Assembly: GCF_003672135.1 (NCBI RefSeq)
Contig: NC_039509.1
Span: 2,790,001-2,854,000, forward strand
Length of the DNA: 64,000 nucleotides
Source: Ooceraea biroi
Taxonomy: Eukaryota; Arthropoda; Insecta; Hymenoptera; Formicidae
Direction of reading: 5' to 3'
Position numbers and translations under genes: made by a program. Below are positions 1-14,409 of the stretch, piece by piece; position 1 is the stretch's first letter, and each line of letters begins with the position of its first letter. Under the pieces are notes generated by a model, which made no database searches, had not been told where the DNA came from, and was given only the letters and a program-made list of their open reading frames with translations.

Positions 1-3000
1 TGTTGAAGGTGACGAACATGAAATTGAGAAATATCCGACAAAAATTTCAATGGAACTTTTGACTTTTTTGGCGGAGATTAAATAATGCTTCAGATCTTTT
101 CTGTGATTGATGTGATTAGTGCGAATGCCTTGTCATTCATTGTGCACATTCAACGTGTATGTGCGCTTGGTTATTACCTTTTCCTCTTTAAAAAAAGTGA
201 AAGGAAACTAATGATATATCTCTGTTTTCGAAACAGGTTTACATTAACAATGTTCGCCGCGTTTCACAAAATTGTTCTGTGAATTTCTCGCCTGCTTGAA
301 GCCTTTTAATTGACTTTCCTATTGCTGTAACTTTTCTTTCGTTTGACAGGTAAAAGACAGAGCTAATTCCCAGAAGATAGTAGTCTTCCTTCATTAAATG
401 GGTAAGAAGATTCGAATGAAGGAAGTAATATTAATTAAATGAATTCGCAAATTCTTGATTCTTAACGTCAAATAAGTGGATCTAATAACATCGAGATATT
501 CGGCAAGCGTGTCAAAACTTGATCTTAAGGGTAAATTAATATAATATTGCTACATAATACATTAATTAATTGATGAACACGAGAAATGGTATTAGTTGTC
601 TATAATTAAAGATATACGTATAATAATAAGTGTGTGTACAATATGTATGAAAAATCTCTTCCCATCTTTCCCATATTTCTTGCAATAGTTCCTTTTATTA
701 TAGTTGCAGTACGAAAAGTATGAAAGTTTGTTCGCTGAGTAAAGTGTAATGCAACAAAAGAGCAAAAGTATTTCAAGTCGAAATATTCGCACGTTGCACG
801 AAATATTCACAAGGTGCTTTGACAAAAATTCCGGGCGTGTGATGGTATCTGTAAAATTTAGTCACGATGAAATGCAGGGAGTTTTCGATATGAAAGTCGC
901 GAAGAGGAACAAGACGGCGATATTGAAATATTGTAAAGGAGGATGATGTTAGAGACTTAGTGATCGAATTGTAGAGAACGAGGTGTAGAGAACGCGACGG
1001 AAGTTACGAATAAAATTTTTTAAAAATCATGTCACGATCATTGAATAATTTCACTTGTAAGTCATAAGTACAATCTCAAATCTAGTAGTATTTTTGAAAG
1101 GATTATGCGATTTTAGACAGTCGGTTTCCAACAGCTCTGTTTTGTGGTAAAGTCTCGTCATTTCTTCGTCGTTGAGCGTCGTCGCGATGTCGTTGCCTTT
1201 TATCCATCAGGATTAAGAGCCTTACTTCCCCATTTTAAATTAACCCGAGGATTAAGACCAAATTAGTCTTCTTAATTCAATTCAAATCCCCCGAGGTCCT
1301 GCCCGTCTAGCCGCAGTATCTACGTTCTACTCCTTAAGAGCCTCCAACCTCGTGCAACGATTTCTTCGTATCTGAGAAATTGTTGAAAATTCTTCAAAGA
1401 GCTTTGAAGCTCCTCAAGACGCATCTTCACCGATTTTTGTTCTTAAATGCATTGAATTTAATCTATAGAATTTATAGACAAAGTCTATAAACTACTTGTA
1501 AACTAAACTCAGGAACTCTTACAAACACATCTCTAGATCTGTAGATATATATAATAGACAGGTCACAATTACTTAGAGAAGCATTAATTAATATCTATAT
1601 TTATATCTATATTAAATTTATATTTATTTTATATTTATATTATATATTAATTTGAAATTCAGTTCATGTTAGTCCTGATGCAGTATTGATTAAACAATAC
1701 ATTACATGTTACAAGATTGTTGAAAAATTACAACTTATTATTGTATTAATAATTTTATACATGTAATGATGAATTTTAGATATCATCGCATTCAACATAT
1801 TCACATTGCTTTTACACGAAAGATCCAGCAAACATAATGTTCTATTTCATGTCTAATCCTCATATTATCGGTAATGTCATAGAAGCATTAGCAAGGTAAA
1901 GCTCGCCTAATGGCAAATAAAATACAAAGCACACATATCTCGGCGCAGAGAGAGACTGTACGCTCTTCGGTTTATTAAACGATTCACCGTGGAAGCCGAT
2001 TATATTCAATATAAGCCATGACAATATTATTCCTATCTCATTCCCGATATCCTTCTCTTCTTTGCGCGCCGACACTAGAAAATCCCCAATTATCCTTTAA
2101 GCATAGAAATTCCCAGTGGCAAGCTTTGATAATTTAACAAAGCTTCCTCTCGTTAAGACATTGGAAGTGTTCCCATTATCTGCAGAAATATCCTACGTGA
2201 GTGACATTATTACCATTCACCCTGAGCATTTTATAATGAGAAATGCCCGCTCGCTACGTTATCCCCTGTGCATATTTTTCGCGAACTCACAATTACATCT
2301 CATTGAGAGATCTCCTCGTGAATAAATTTCCTCTTGGATTTCCTCACAGACGAATGCAAAAACGCAAAAATAATCGATCTTGGATCCTTAGTCTTCGATC
2401 AGAGCGAATTTATAGTAAATCTCCGTGCTCGAGCTGTAGGGTACTCACGACATTCCAAGTGTCTATAATTCAGTGAATCTGGCGAAATAATTCGAGAATT
2501 GTCCTCGTATTATTGCCGCTACGTTGAATCGCGGAACCGTAAAGTCCAACGAGCGAATCCTTCGGATAGTTTCTTGTGATACTTTTATCAACCGACGCGG
2601 GGGAGCCAAATAACTTCCACAACCACAATTCCAAGGACGTACCACCACGTACGCACAAGTATGCACGTATCACATGTGACTCACACAAACGACATCCGCT
2701 TCCGAACAAGTGAACAAGCAAGCAAGAGTTTGACTTCTCTGGAAGACATTTCTGAAGAATGCTAAGCCAAGGAAGGAACCTTTATCCCAGCAGAGAATCT
2801 CGCGGCCTTGTGCTGCGATCCAATAACATCGCGGCGCCAATAAGATCCCACGCTCACGAAAATGCACCCTCGTAGAGTCTCTCAAAATGGAATTTTAGCG
2901 GTTCTAAAGCACGTTATGGAACGATCAGATTAGACAAAATCTGCCCTATCGAATCATAGCGAGCGATTGATTAACGGATAAAAGAGACACGTAACATTTT

Positions 3001-6000
3001 AGGAGACAATGCACAATCCACAAATTAATACGATATTGTGATTGCTGATTATAATCGTTATAACCGTTTCCTTTCTTCTAACACAGAGTTGAATCAAGCA
3101 AAAAAATGTCCCTTTTAATAAATAAATTTTATTTTGCAGATAATCATGTATGGAAAAAATCAAGGAACAAAATTGATACAGATAATCGGTATCGGACGCA
3201 GTAGTGAAAATTTTGCGCGCAAAACAACAATATAATTCTACATAATGAACAATAGGAAGCGGATAATCATTGCTAAAATTTGTTTTAGCGCCAACAGGCA
3301 TTATTATACACCACGGGACGATGGTCGCAATCGCATAGCCATTGAAAAAATGCTGAAATGGTACCAATCAAATAGCGTATATCATGGCGATCGCGCATAA
3401 GCCGCGGAAATAAATCGGTCACGCCCGTTAGCCGCGCACGGTCGCGCGAGATACCTAATTAATCTTCGGATCGTATTGACGTTCAGTCGACAGCGGCGGC
3501 ACTTCGTTATCTCGAAAATCCAATTGACTAATTATCTCCTCGATGGTTTTCAGTTTCAATGCGCGCGCGGGTCATCTTCTCGCGGCCGGTTCGCTCGGCG
3601 GACCGCGCCCATACGATTTTCCGTGATAAACCGTCGCGATGGTTTCGTGCCTCGCAGATGGCGAAAATTCGGTTTTGTTAATTGAAACGACCCAATTGCT
3701 CCTAGGGCTCGAATGGTCGATACAGTTGTGGTTTACTCGCCGGCGGCAGAATTCGAAACAATTTCGGCTGCGTTGACCGACTCGGACGGGAGCACGGAGA
3801 TGGTCAAAGTTGCAGGGCACACAACTCTGGATGGTACGTACCTATCCGAACGTCATATTAATCCACGAATATGCTGATCGAGACTATTTGCGGTATTGAC
3901 CCGGCGCATATTGCTTTTCCCGATGCCTCGGCAACCTGTTCGGTCCTGTTGCAGGCTCCTCACTGCGATAGGGCAGTCTGCGGTCGATAGCGAAACGCGT
4001 ATCGTCCGAGCGCGATCAAACGTTTCGCTGCACAGTATTTCATTATATGTACACGAGCGCGGTGTTCTATGGCGCGGCACAGTGCCCCGTGGGGATTCCA
4101 CGGAAATTCCGACCATATATCTTTGCTCATTTAGCAGGTAATTAAGAAATATATACCATTGGGCGCTTTGAGGGTACGCCAAGAACGACATGATCCATGA
4201 AAAAGTCATTACGTTTCGATCGCGTTCGTGTCCCTACTTCGCTTTGAACGGTTTCAATGGAAGGCATCGAACCGTACTCAAGTTAAATAATAATTGGAGC
4301 ATAAGCGAAGATGCATATATCCTCTTTTTCCAAATAAAACTTTTTCATCATATCACAAACCGCAATTTTTGCTACAGTTTTTAAGTAAGTCTAATATATA
4401 AATAAGAACATAGAAAATGATAGTTTTTTTTATTATTCACGTACTTATAATAATCTTGAGTTTTCATTAAAAATACACTCTACGCTTATGTACAGTCATA
4501 AATTGCTTTATTCATCAAATTCCATGAGAACAAATTAATAATAAAATAATTGTTTAATAATTGTTTTAATTATATAATTTTCATAATAACAGAGCAATTA
4601 TTTCGTCATACGGGTTTTTGAGAGTAGATGCATGGATTCGTTACAAATCAATATTACGATTTGTTCATACAATTCGGTTCGTAGCATTTACTATATCCAG
4701 CGATCGAGCGGTTGATATAGATACTGGCTCAGCCTTTATACATGTATTATTCCAAACCACCTGAAAGCTTTTCGTTGTACAAAAATCTCCCAAACTTTCC
4801 TGATAATCGTGAGTCATTGTGCGATTTGTAACTTATAGATTGGCTTACCAAGCTTTAGAAGCTTTAGCAGTTAGTTCAAATAATGAATTAAAACTATTGT
4901 AGAAGATTGAACGTGTTGTTTTATATTTAATGTTAAAGGTAATACTAAGTTGTGGTATAATAGTAATAACATTTTATATCGTTATATTTTATAGATATAT
5001 ATTCAATTTTATGATATTAATTCATTATGTATTTTTAATAATAATCAGGAAAATGAGTTCTCTTGTTCGATATCTTATGCGATACTTTTTATTGAAAAGA
5101 CTTTTGTGCGAAATAGAGTATATTAGAGACCTTTTAATGATCGCGATTCTACGGGAGCAATCTGATTAATTTACGTAATAAAAGAGAGTCTGCGAAAGTA
5201 CTCAGCCAATTGGATAAAAGTAGAAGTTGAAAGTCACATGATACAGACGTAAGTTCAATGCGCGGAAGTAATTAATAGAAAGTCTTTGCAATTCGTTACA
5301 AGTTGATATCGCAAAAAGAGAAAGAGAGATGTGTATGCACGGCCGGTGACGTTACCATTGATCATCGTTACGACGTAGAACAACGGCGAAGAATTTCTGC
5401 AGCGAATAGCATTTCCGTGCACGTTTCAATAAAGGCTCACTTTTAAATCGGTGTGAGTTCATTTCATGACAAAAACAAATTCCAGCGCAAGCGGATAGTA
5501 CTTTTCCGCAACTGTTACCTCTGTCGGATTGATTATCGACAATGAGAGATTAACATTCCTACGTTGATCATTATTATATTTTATTATCAATATCCCATTA
5601 TGTGTATCGATCATCGAAACGCACGTTTAGATGGACTGCGCGTACTCGCAGCTCTGCTATCGATTTTCGTTCTGCGCCTCTTATATTGTGCACTTGCAAT
5701 GCGCGCTCGATGTGCATTAACTACGCATATAATACGTGAATTACATTTGGCAAACTATTTGCTAGCCCATCGGCTCTTAGCGCGGACGCGTTGTCCGCAT
5801 TATCCGGTAAATCTTTTAATTATCGCGCGTACGAAGTATGCGCGTTATTAACACGCCGGACATCGTTAATTTCATTTGTAGACATTATCGCGAGCTGCAT
5901 GCCGCGTGGCAAATAGCGCATACAAGAATAGTTTGCGCACCGCCTGCAAAATCCATTTAGTCTCCTAACGCAATAATCGCGTTAACGCTGATTCCGATGT

Positions 6001-9000
6001 TACCGTTTCTAATGCTACTCTCAGGATATACTCTCTATCTCTCTCCCTCTCTCTTTCCTTTAATGTATGTTGCATTATGTTAACCACCTTAACGTGCATG
6101 AAATTCAAATCGTGCAATATCGTTCGTGCTTACGAGTTGGTATTTATAAAATATCGATACTCGACTGTTGTTCCATAAATTTTATTGAGCTCTCTTTATT
6201 TTAAGGATGTAGATGACGGACTGTCTGTAGAAAAAGTTAGTCAAAATTGGACTCCAATATTAGAGGTCCTTAACTATAGGCTGGCATTGCAAGAACAGTT
6301 TCCAAATATTTAGTAAATATTAAGTGATAGGATGCTATTGACAATTAGAGAACAAGATATCGATCTTAATCCAAGAATCTTTGGAACTGGAAGAACAAAG
6401 ATTATGATGTATTTACCACCATGGACCATTCTTACGTCATACGTTCGCGTAGATTGCACATAGGTATAGGTATATTTACAACGCGGAATAGATGGACTAA
6501 CCTATGTTCCCAAATCAGCCTATTGGGTGCTCCGCATTCCTGTTTGGCTATCGATTCCGCAGAACATTGTCTCGAGATATCAGCCGTTACTGCAGCAGCT
6601 GCTGTGGCGATCTCCGTGAAATCGGGCGATCGCACATTACGCGTCCATTAACAATGAAGCTGCTGGTATGAACCGGGCTTAACGTATGATTTATATCTCC
6701 AAAGCCTCTGGAAACCGCCGATCATAGCCACGAGGACGCAAGCCGTTGTCGTGTACGTGGACACCAATAACGGCCGTTACTCGACAGGCTCATGAAAATG
6801 ATTTCCGGAGAAATCTACGTTGCTTCTATATTACATGGTGCAGGCATTTATCGCGTCTCGCGAGAGGGCTGATGCACTGGAGGAGAGGAAGAAGGGAAGA
6901 ATCGATTTCGTATCAAAGTGAATACGGAAGAGAGCGAGAGGTATCGAGAGGAGCAGAATCAGCGTTTCTGCATGACCTGCATTCCTGCGACCCATTTTAG
7001 TAGAAAAGTAATATATCTCTTGTTTGTCCACGTAAATTATGTGTGGTTGCAACTTTGATCGTCAATCTATAAGCGTCCGATCCTGGGCGGGACTTGAATA
7101 AAGCGGAAGCAGAAGGCACATGGTGAAAGAGACAGAAAGAAACAAAGGCGCGACGAGAAGCCAAAAGGCTAAAGGAAAAGATAGAAGCATGGAGTTGCGA
7201 GAGCTAAGCAGGGACTCGTAATAATAGCACTATTATGGTTATGTAAACAGGCTCGTTTATGGTACGAACGGCCTTAAAGCAGGCTTCCCACTCGACGTCT
7301 CATTAGTTAGCGACACGAGGAAGGAGGAAGAGCGTGGAAATGGGACGGAGCGCAACCTCAATGCACAGTGCTGATTTCAAATCGATCGGGCTTTAACGCA
7401 CCCGCTTTGCTATTCTATTTCTTCCCTCCGTCGTACCTTTCTCTCTCCGCTGCTAGCAACAACGGCGAGGCCATTTAAAACGCAGGAGCATTTTCCGCCG
7501 CGAAATTTAAGTCGGCGATAAATCGTTACCAGAGGGAGGAAAAAAGCAGTATTTCGCATTAAGAAAATCAGTGGTGCTACTATACGAATATCATGGAGAC
7601 GTATGACAAAATTAGACAAGAGTTTGCTACTATAATTTGGGAATCCGTTGAAATATTGATTTGATGATTAATAATTTCCCTGCTGTAAGAATAGAACCAC
7701 AAGCCAATCCAAAACTTGTATTTATATGATTTACTGACGATCATCTCTCAGAGAAACGAATTGCTGCTATCATGAATAGCTATAATTAACTAGATTGTAT
7801 TGATAGAAAATTGGCAATTAATTAATTGAAAATGTCGTCAGGCAAAAGGTCATCTAATTTAAAACTAAGATTTTATTTTGAGAACCGTTTAGTCTGCAAT
7901 TAGTTAACTCCATAAATATAATCTCTCTTATATCAAAAGTATTTATTGCCATTTCCATGATGTCTCAAATGTCATTTTATGTAAATGCAAACTAATCTCT
8001 AATCCCTAAAAAAATATAAGAATAAATCAACTCATATTTATGTACGAATTACAGTTATATAAACAGGTATCACAGAAGTACTTTTTATTTTTTAAATATA
8101 TGTTTTTCGAAATGTTATATAAAATTAATGTAATTATAATTACAGATTGTAATGTAACCGTAATCCATTGAGGAAGAAAAGGAAATGGACAGTCTCAAGA
8201 ATAATGGTGCCTCAGCTCTAAAACGCGGAATACCATGAAAAATAAAGGTAAGACGTAAAACTGGACGAGGAAAGTCTTTAGGATCGTGTTTCCTGATTTA
8301 CGACGCTGCATAAACACAAGCTTAAAAGCGAAACGTAGACATTGTTTTAAAGCTATGACATCAAAACGAAGCTACTTTAGAAGCAAAAAACGCTGTGGAT
8401 ATTTAACCAAGGTAACGATACAAAAAATATGTTATACTATGCATATAATTATGTTATACATAAGATAGTTTTACATAATGACATTAATATGTATTGTTAT
8501 GTAGAAGATTTTAATTTAATTATAAGTTTCATAAAAGACAAAATTATGTGTTTCCTTTTTTATAAACTTTCTATGGAAGATATTCACCGTGTTTTTTAGC
8601 GTTTTATAATATTATCATTGTCATATTTTATATAATAGCTATTTATGATAATATAATAATACATATAATACATATTTTTAATATTATTTTTCTATATTAT
8701 CTTTTTAGAATTTTTATGATTGTAAAATTTATTATGAATAGTAATATCTTTATATCTTACGTAATTTTATTTTCTATTTTCATCCGCGGGTTCTAGCAGA
8801 TTACATTTAGAGTGTATTTATAATGTTTGTGTATCGAAAATCACATTAGTGACTATTTATTCCTTACACATTTTCACTGAAGCGAAATTGCGATCTAAAT
8901 GGGGCAGTTCTACTTTAGCAAAGTGGAAAATTATTAATTACTCAAGAATGTAGCAAAATGTGTAATTTAAAACGGATACACAAAAATAAAATATCTCTCT

Positions 9001-12000
9001 TTCAGAATGTACAAAAAATTATCTTACCTTACTATTAATTGAAAGCTATCTTATGTTTGTTCTCTTTGTTAACTTGACTTAAAAATAAATTTCTTGCATT
9101 TACAATAATAATAATTGTAACAGAGATGAAAAATCACTTATATTTCTAATATGTTTTCCATGTTTAAAATAACCAATTCTCTTGAATTTAAAAATAGCAA
9201 ACTAAATAAATACGCAGTGCATAGGACAAATGTAACAATAATACTTTTCTCGACAGTATAATAGCGAACGAGAAGTGTAGTAATATATTTCTGTTAAATA
9301 CATTTTTGATAAATACATTATAATATTATTATTATTATTTATTAATATAATTATAAATTGCATTAATGTGCGTGAACTCGCCTGTCGAAACAAACATTTC
9401 TCGTTTTATACATGAATTTTATCAGTTCATTTCACGAGCAGAACGGGATTAAAGTTTCTCTATCCAATCACGATGCCTTATGTCAAGCAACTTATCGAGG
9501 GAAAACTCCATGCTTCACAAACGACCCCATTTCGATTCCGGAGGACACGAAGCTAACGAACTGTGAGGGTAAATGGCGATGTTTAAAGCACCGGATGTTC
9601 GTGGCGACAACGACGTCGCTAGACTGACGAGACGTCGCGACGCCTCCCGTCGCACTCTTGCGTTCTTCTCACGTTGAAAAGACATTCTGCTGTCTTTCCT
9701 TCCGACAGGCTACCCGTTCCCCTCTAGCTGCTTCACGGCATCTGTTCCATCAATTCGGATAAATAGCGGATCCTCAATACGATGTGAATTGTATACGTCC
9801 CAATAAACAATAGTAGAACGATAAAAGTTTAGCGCAGCGTATGTAGAAATTTAATTCGAGATATCTGCGTAACTAATTATTTCTCAAATATAAATATAAA
9901 TTGATGCTGTTACATATCAGTTCAATTTATTAAAAAATATTGATTTCTATTTATCAGAATTGCACATTTTACACATGCCATCACGTGTATTTTGCAATTA
10001 ATTGAGCCACTCAGATTGAATATACTATATGAACGATAAATGGCTTTTAAGCGGTACGGATTACACATGTTAACGATATACCTATCTCGCGACATATCCA
10101 CGCGTCGTCGAGCGTACTAATGTGTCATTCGACTACCAATTCGCACATCCGTTACAGAACGGAATGTACCCTCTTGAAACAGGCAGGCGCTATCCTTGTT
10201 TTACACAGGTTCTACAGACTGCTACCCGAGTGGATATCGTTACTCACTCGTCGGGTTAAACCCTGAAATGGTCTAAACTTGGTCCGTTAACCAACTACAA
10301 TGATTCAACGAATTTCAACATACAGTCGACAGAGGGTAAACCATAACGGGAAGCCGATTCCTATAATACTAATCACATGTCAGTGGTTGGATCTTTCGTT
10401 GCCAGTTTAATATTCTGCATCACTGATATTAATTAACATCAGGTAACTGCGAAGTTGGGGATCCCGAAGAACGACATGTGCACTGGAATCGATGAAGAGA
10501 CGCCCGAAGGCGCCTTCAACAGATATTGCAAGCGTCTCCCCTGTGGGGATTATTAGTTACGGTAGGAAGATGCAAATTGTCGTTATTCTTGTATAATGTA
10601 AAATATATGACCATTGAAAATCACTTTCAGATCGTGTTGCAACAGTGCAGCTGCTTATGACGTGCATGATACATTTCGTAATTTAATTAGCATTCGGAAA
10701 GAAGCGTATCAAAAATACTTGCGCAATCATCAGGATAGACGTTTGACATAGTCGAGATTTTTAATAATTTGTTCATTACTCAACAGATTTTATGAAGATA
10801 ATTCGCAATTATGGACATGGTAATGTTACGAAAATTACACGGTTGCACTTATTGCGTAGTCGCAGTCTGTTTCTGACTGGTTTAACCTACTTACATTTTA
10901 ATGGGCCTAGTCTGCATATATTATTATAGTGAAATATATCTCTAGCAAATTCGCTTTAATATCCATAAACATTTACCTAGAATATCACTAAACGCTATTA
11001 CACAATTAGTTCTAATTAATCTTAAACGATGCGATGTTTGCCTAATACTTGTATATATTTCCTAAGAATGTTATAAAAACGTTAAATGCAATTAACTATA
11101 CAAATTTTTAAGTTTTCCTGAATTATTGCATTTAATGGAAAAACAATTTTATTATTGATTTAATTTGTTTTTTTATTTTATTAAATAAAAAATAGGAAAT
11201 GAAGACTCTACACGCGAACAGATTTTGAAGATATTCGGAAAGACTAATTTCATGTGGCTTTATTTATAAGATATTCTATCTTCTATTATATTACTCAATG
11301 AAATTAATTTGACTAGCTGCTAAGCTTATTATTCACAGCATTCTTAAATCTCTCGGAAATTTGTTATACACGCTAGAGCAAAATTCCAGACGTTCCTCAT
11401 TACGAGTCTATGATATCTGAATGAAAAGGTACGAAGCGGAATGTAAGGCTCATAAATTCAATTTGTAATGCATTCCGCGAGGAGGAGTTCGTCGCGCCGT
11501 TGCTTATGAAGAATTATAGCATTTTCCCTCCTTCGTTATACATAACGATAACATACAATAATAATTACGCATAAAGAGAGCTGGTTCGCGAACAGCAGCA
11601 TCTAACACGGATAAATTATGATCTCGGTTCATCTCTATGGCCATTATAACGACTGCCTCGGATTAACGTGAGTTATTCATTGATCGCATCTTATCGATAC
11701 TACGGATCCCTAACGAGATGCAACAAGATTGCAATTATACATTTATATGCACTAAAAAATAATCAGAGCATAGAATCTCATAAATGATCTGACGTAATAC
11801 GCCCGGATTACGAGATTATTATCGAAGCGAGGCAAAAAGAAAGAAATAAATAATCAGAATATCGCATAACGTGATCAGCGAGCTACGCGGATAGTAAATG
11901 AAACTGATACCCGGTGCTCGCTGAGCGAAACGTTATTACATATTGTGAATATTGAATCCGATATCGCGCCGCGCATTATGAATTTCGCTAATGACAAAGG

Positions 12001-13040
12001 CGCGCTACTTTCTTTTCATAATCGTTATCTAACATCGACCGATCGATCTAGGTACGTAACGGCGATAGTCCGCGCAGGGATCGTCGAGAAATGTTACAGG
12101 TATATCAAGGAAGTAAGATTACGGAAATCGCGCGCTCCTTCCGTTCGTATAACTCGCCTCCTCTCACCGAGAGAAACCGCGCGGTCGCTGTACGCTTGAA
12201 TACGGATTGCCCAGAGCAAATACTCGATATTATTTCTTCTAGCAACCTTGACTGTGGTATGATCTACCTTGCACGTCGGTTAAGGAAACCTGACCGCTAT
12301 GCGAGACATACAGCCGACTTTACCGTAAAATATAATACCTGCACGTGATTTGCACAAACACGTGCCTAATGTCAACCACTTGTACACGGAATGATTTACG
12401 TAAGAGGAGTAAGGGGTATTTTGATGAAATTAAAAATCTGGAGTTACTTAGATGTGTCAATCACTGCAGCTGCTTTTACGTTCAATCGAGCATGCAAGAA
12501 ATCATAAATATCGACTTTCGGATATTCACAGAGATATTCCGATGTTTCTACCGTATAATCTTTAACTAGATAGCAAGCTTCCTGGTAACCATCTAACTTG
12601 GAACCGTAACAGCCATGATGACTGGTTCTGACACTTTCACATGTCGCCTAGTAACCTGGTCGCCTGCTATATTGTAACATGTTCTGCCTAGTTTCACGGG
12701 AAGTGATTAAGATTCCACTCTTCCACTGTAGTAGTTATGATAACTCATGGTATATACTTTATAAGTGCATTACGTAAGAAAGTTTAACAAGTCAGTTTCA
12801 CTGACGTCTAAATTTATCATTTATTTCTTGTCACATATTATTATTGCGTCGCGCAAGTTGAACCAGTAGAAATAAAGCAATAATTGCAGAATAAGCACGA
12901 GACATTCAAAGAAATCATTTTCGCTCGTCACGAAGTGGCGTAAGTTCGGTCCCATCAAGTCAATGTTTCCACGCAAGTGCAAAGGATAAGGAGACATTGG
13001 CTCTAAACAAAATGAAGAAAAAAACGCCTTGTTAATAATT
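1..13040. other. Gene-poor AT-rich intergenic region
   Basis: I find no supportable gene in this stretch. Open frames are short (mostly under 90 codons), lack family motifs and overlap stop-poor frames on the other strand. It contains a pyrimidine-rich CT tract at about 6,031-6,060, a TTA-type repeat near 9,323-9,345 and several very AT-rich blocks (1,550-1,660, 8,560-8,780, 9,280-9,370). Distal enhancers or untranslated exons cannot be excluded by eye. Confidence 0.5.
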
Positions 13041-13045
13041 TAATG

Positions 13046-13051
13046 TTTATT
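13046..13051 (-). terminator. Poly(A) signal of minus-strand Vajk-like gene
   Basis: AATAAA on the minus strand, about 85 bases downstream of the stop codon of the minus-strand cuticle-type gene. The position fits its 3' end. Confidence 0.6.
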
Positions 13052-13135
13052 TTGGTAAGACATCACGTGTAAAAAAAAGAAACGTAATCATTATATACAA
13101 AAGTATCGTTAATATCGATCGACGTCAGGCTGTTG

Positions 13136-14342
13136 TCAATGCAGATCGAAGCTGATGTCATGGTCACCACCGAATCCGCCACCGAAACCGCCATCGCCGA
13201 GGCCACCGCCGCCGCCGTCGTGTTTGTGCACAAAGACCGGGTAGGACTCCTTAACGATGACAGGCACCTTGACCGGGTAGGGCACCTCCTTGTGCACGGG
13301 GTATGGTACTTTAACAGGTACTGTAACGGGAACGGGCACCTTGACGGGCACCTTAACGGGCACCTTGACGGGTACTGGGACCGGTTTCTCCACGGGGACG
13401 TGTACAGTCTTCTCCACTGGGACCGGGTAAGGCTTTGGTACGTGGTACGGAATCGGGTTGTCTACCGGCACCTTTACGTGGACCGGCACCGGTACCGGCA
13501 CGTTCTTCTCGACGGTGTAGGGCACCGGGACTGGAACCGAGACCTCACGGTGGATCGTGATGCCGGAAATACGTCCGCCGTCGCCGCCGCCGCCGCCGCC
13601 ACCGCCACCTCCGCCAAAACCTCCTCCAAGACCGCCGCCAAATCCGCCGCCCAAGCCGCCGCCAAGATCGTGTCCATCGAAGCCACCGAAACCACCGTGA
13701 CCCAGACTCAGTTCCAGGCCGCGCTTGCTCTTGGCGTCCTTTGAGGGGGTGGCTTCTTTGCTGTCGGACTTCTTGGTCTCGGTGGCCAGAGCCACCGTCG
13801 CCACAAGGGCGAGGAGCACCAGAGTCTACGAGTAAACGTGTGTTAATTGCGGTCCCTCATGGTCAAGGTTTGGATCGACTGGTTAATTCGAAAAGCTTTG
13901 AGAGGGTCTCTTTGGAATAAAGAGTGATTCTACGCGCAACTTCATGAAAGAGGCTTAAACTAAGTCAAATCAAAGTGTTATTGACAATCTGTTATTGCGA
14001 AGATCGATGAACTTTGCGGGATACGAATATAATTACGTGCGAGATATTTAATTACGTCCCTTGAGGATTTAGCGGGACTTTCACTTTTTCAGCCAGACAA
14101 AGAATCACACGGTGATCTCTACGAGATTCTAACACTGTACACGACGGCGCGTGAAATATAACACCATGATTATCTAAACTATCTCACGCCATGAATGCTA
14201 AATCTCGACGCGGTCCTCATACATCGCGCATAATCCCGTGCATAATCCTCTCCGCTGCGCTACGCTCTACAGGGACCCTCGTCAGAATCCTACGGTACGC
14301 GCTGCCGTGCCAGCAGTGCGAGCTCACCTGCGTAGTGCTCAT
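13136..14342 (-). CDS. Vajk-like secreted cuticle protein, copy 1 (2 exons)
   Basis: Coding exons are 14342-14328 and 13825-13136, joined in phase 0 across a 502-bp GT/AG intron, giving about 234 residues. Exon 1 encodes only five residues (MSTTQ); exon 2 continues the signal peptide (hydrophobic to about residue 19). A dibasic KSKRG lies near residue 37, followed by a Gly-rich region (about 47-90). Residues about 101-202 are a run of VPV/YPV/KVPV units with V, P, K and Y, and the C-terminal tail is Gly-rich. This layout matches Drosophila Vajk-type cuticle proteins, which are structural proteins secreted by epidermis. No Rebers-Riddiford chitin-binding motif is visible. I chose the start because a TATA box and initiator lie just upstream and because it completes a signal peptide; the frame inside exon 2 alone would lack it. 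Paralogue of the plus-strand gene at 20903-22336. The family label is by pattern, so 'uncharacterised VPV-repeat protein' is the cautious alternative. Confidence 0.78.
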
Positions 14343-14391
14343 GGTAGCCTTCGGGAGTGCACACTGAAGTTGCATCGTGCCAATCTGCGGC

Positions 14392-14398
14392 ATATATA
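14392..14398 (-). promoter_or_regulatory. TATA box of Vajk-like copy 1
   Basis: TATATAT on the minus strand. An initiator-like CAGTGTGC follows about 33 bases downstream (around 14366-14359), and the ATG is about 24 bases further on. The same spacing and initiator occur at the paralogue on the plus strand. Confidence 0.65.
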
Positions 14399-14409
14399 CC
14401 GGCACTTTC

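Noticed and set aside
9412..9627. 71-residue frame with three Cys residues resembling a small secreted domain
   Set aside because: No signal peptide, no flanking acceptor or promoter, and the Cys spacing fits no family I know.
13133..13744. 203-residue frame on the plus strand opposite the Vajk-like copy 1
   Set aside because: It is the antisense shadow of a repetitive coding exon (VPV and Gly codons read backwards). The minus-strand frame has the signal peptide, promoter and paralogue.
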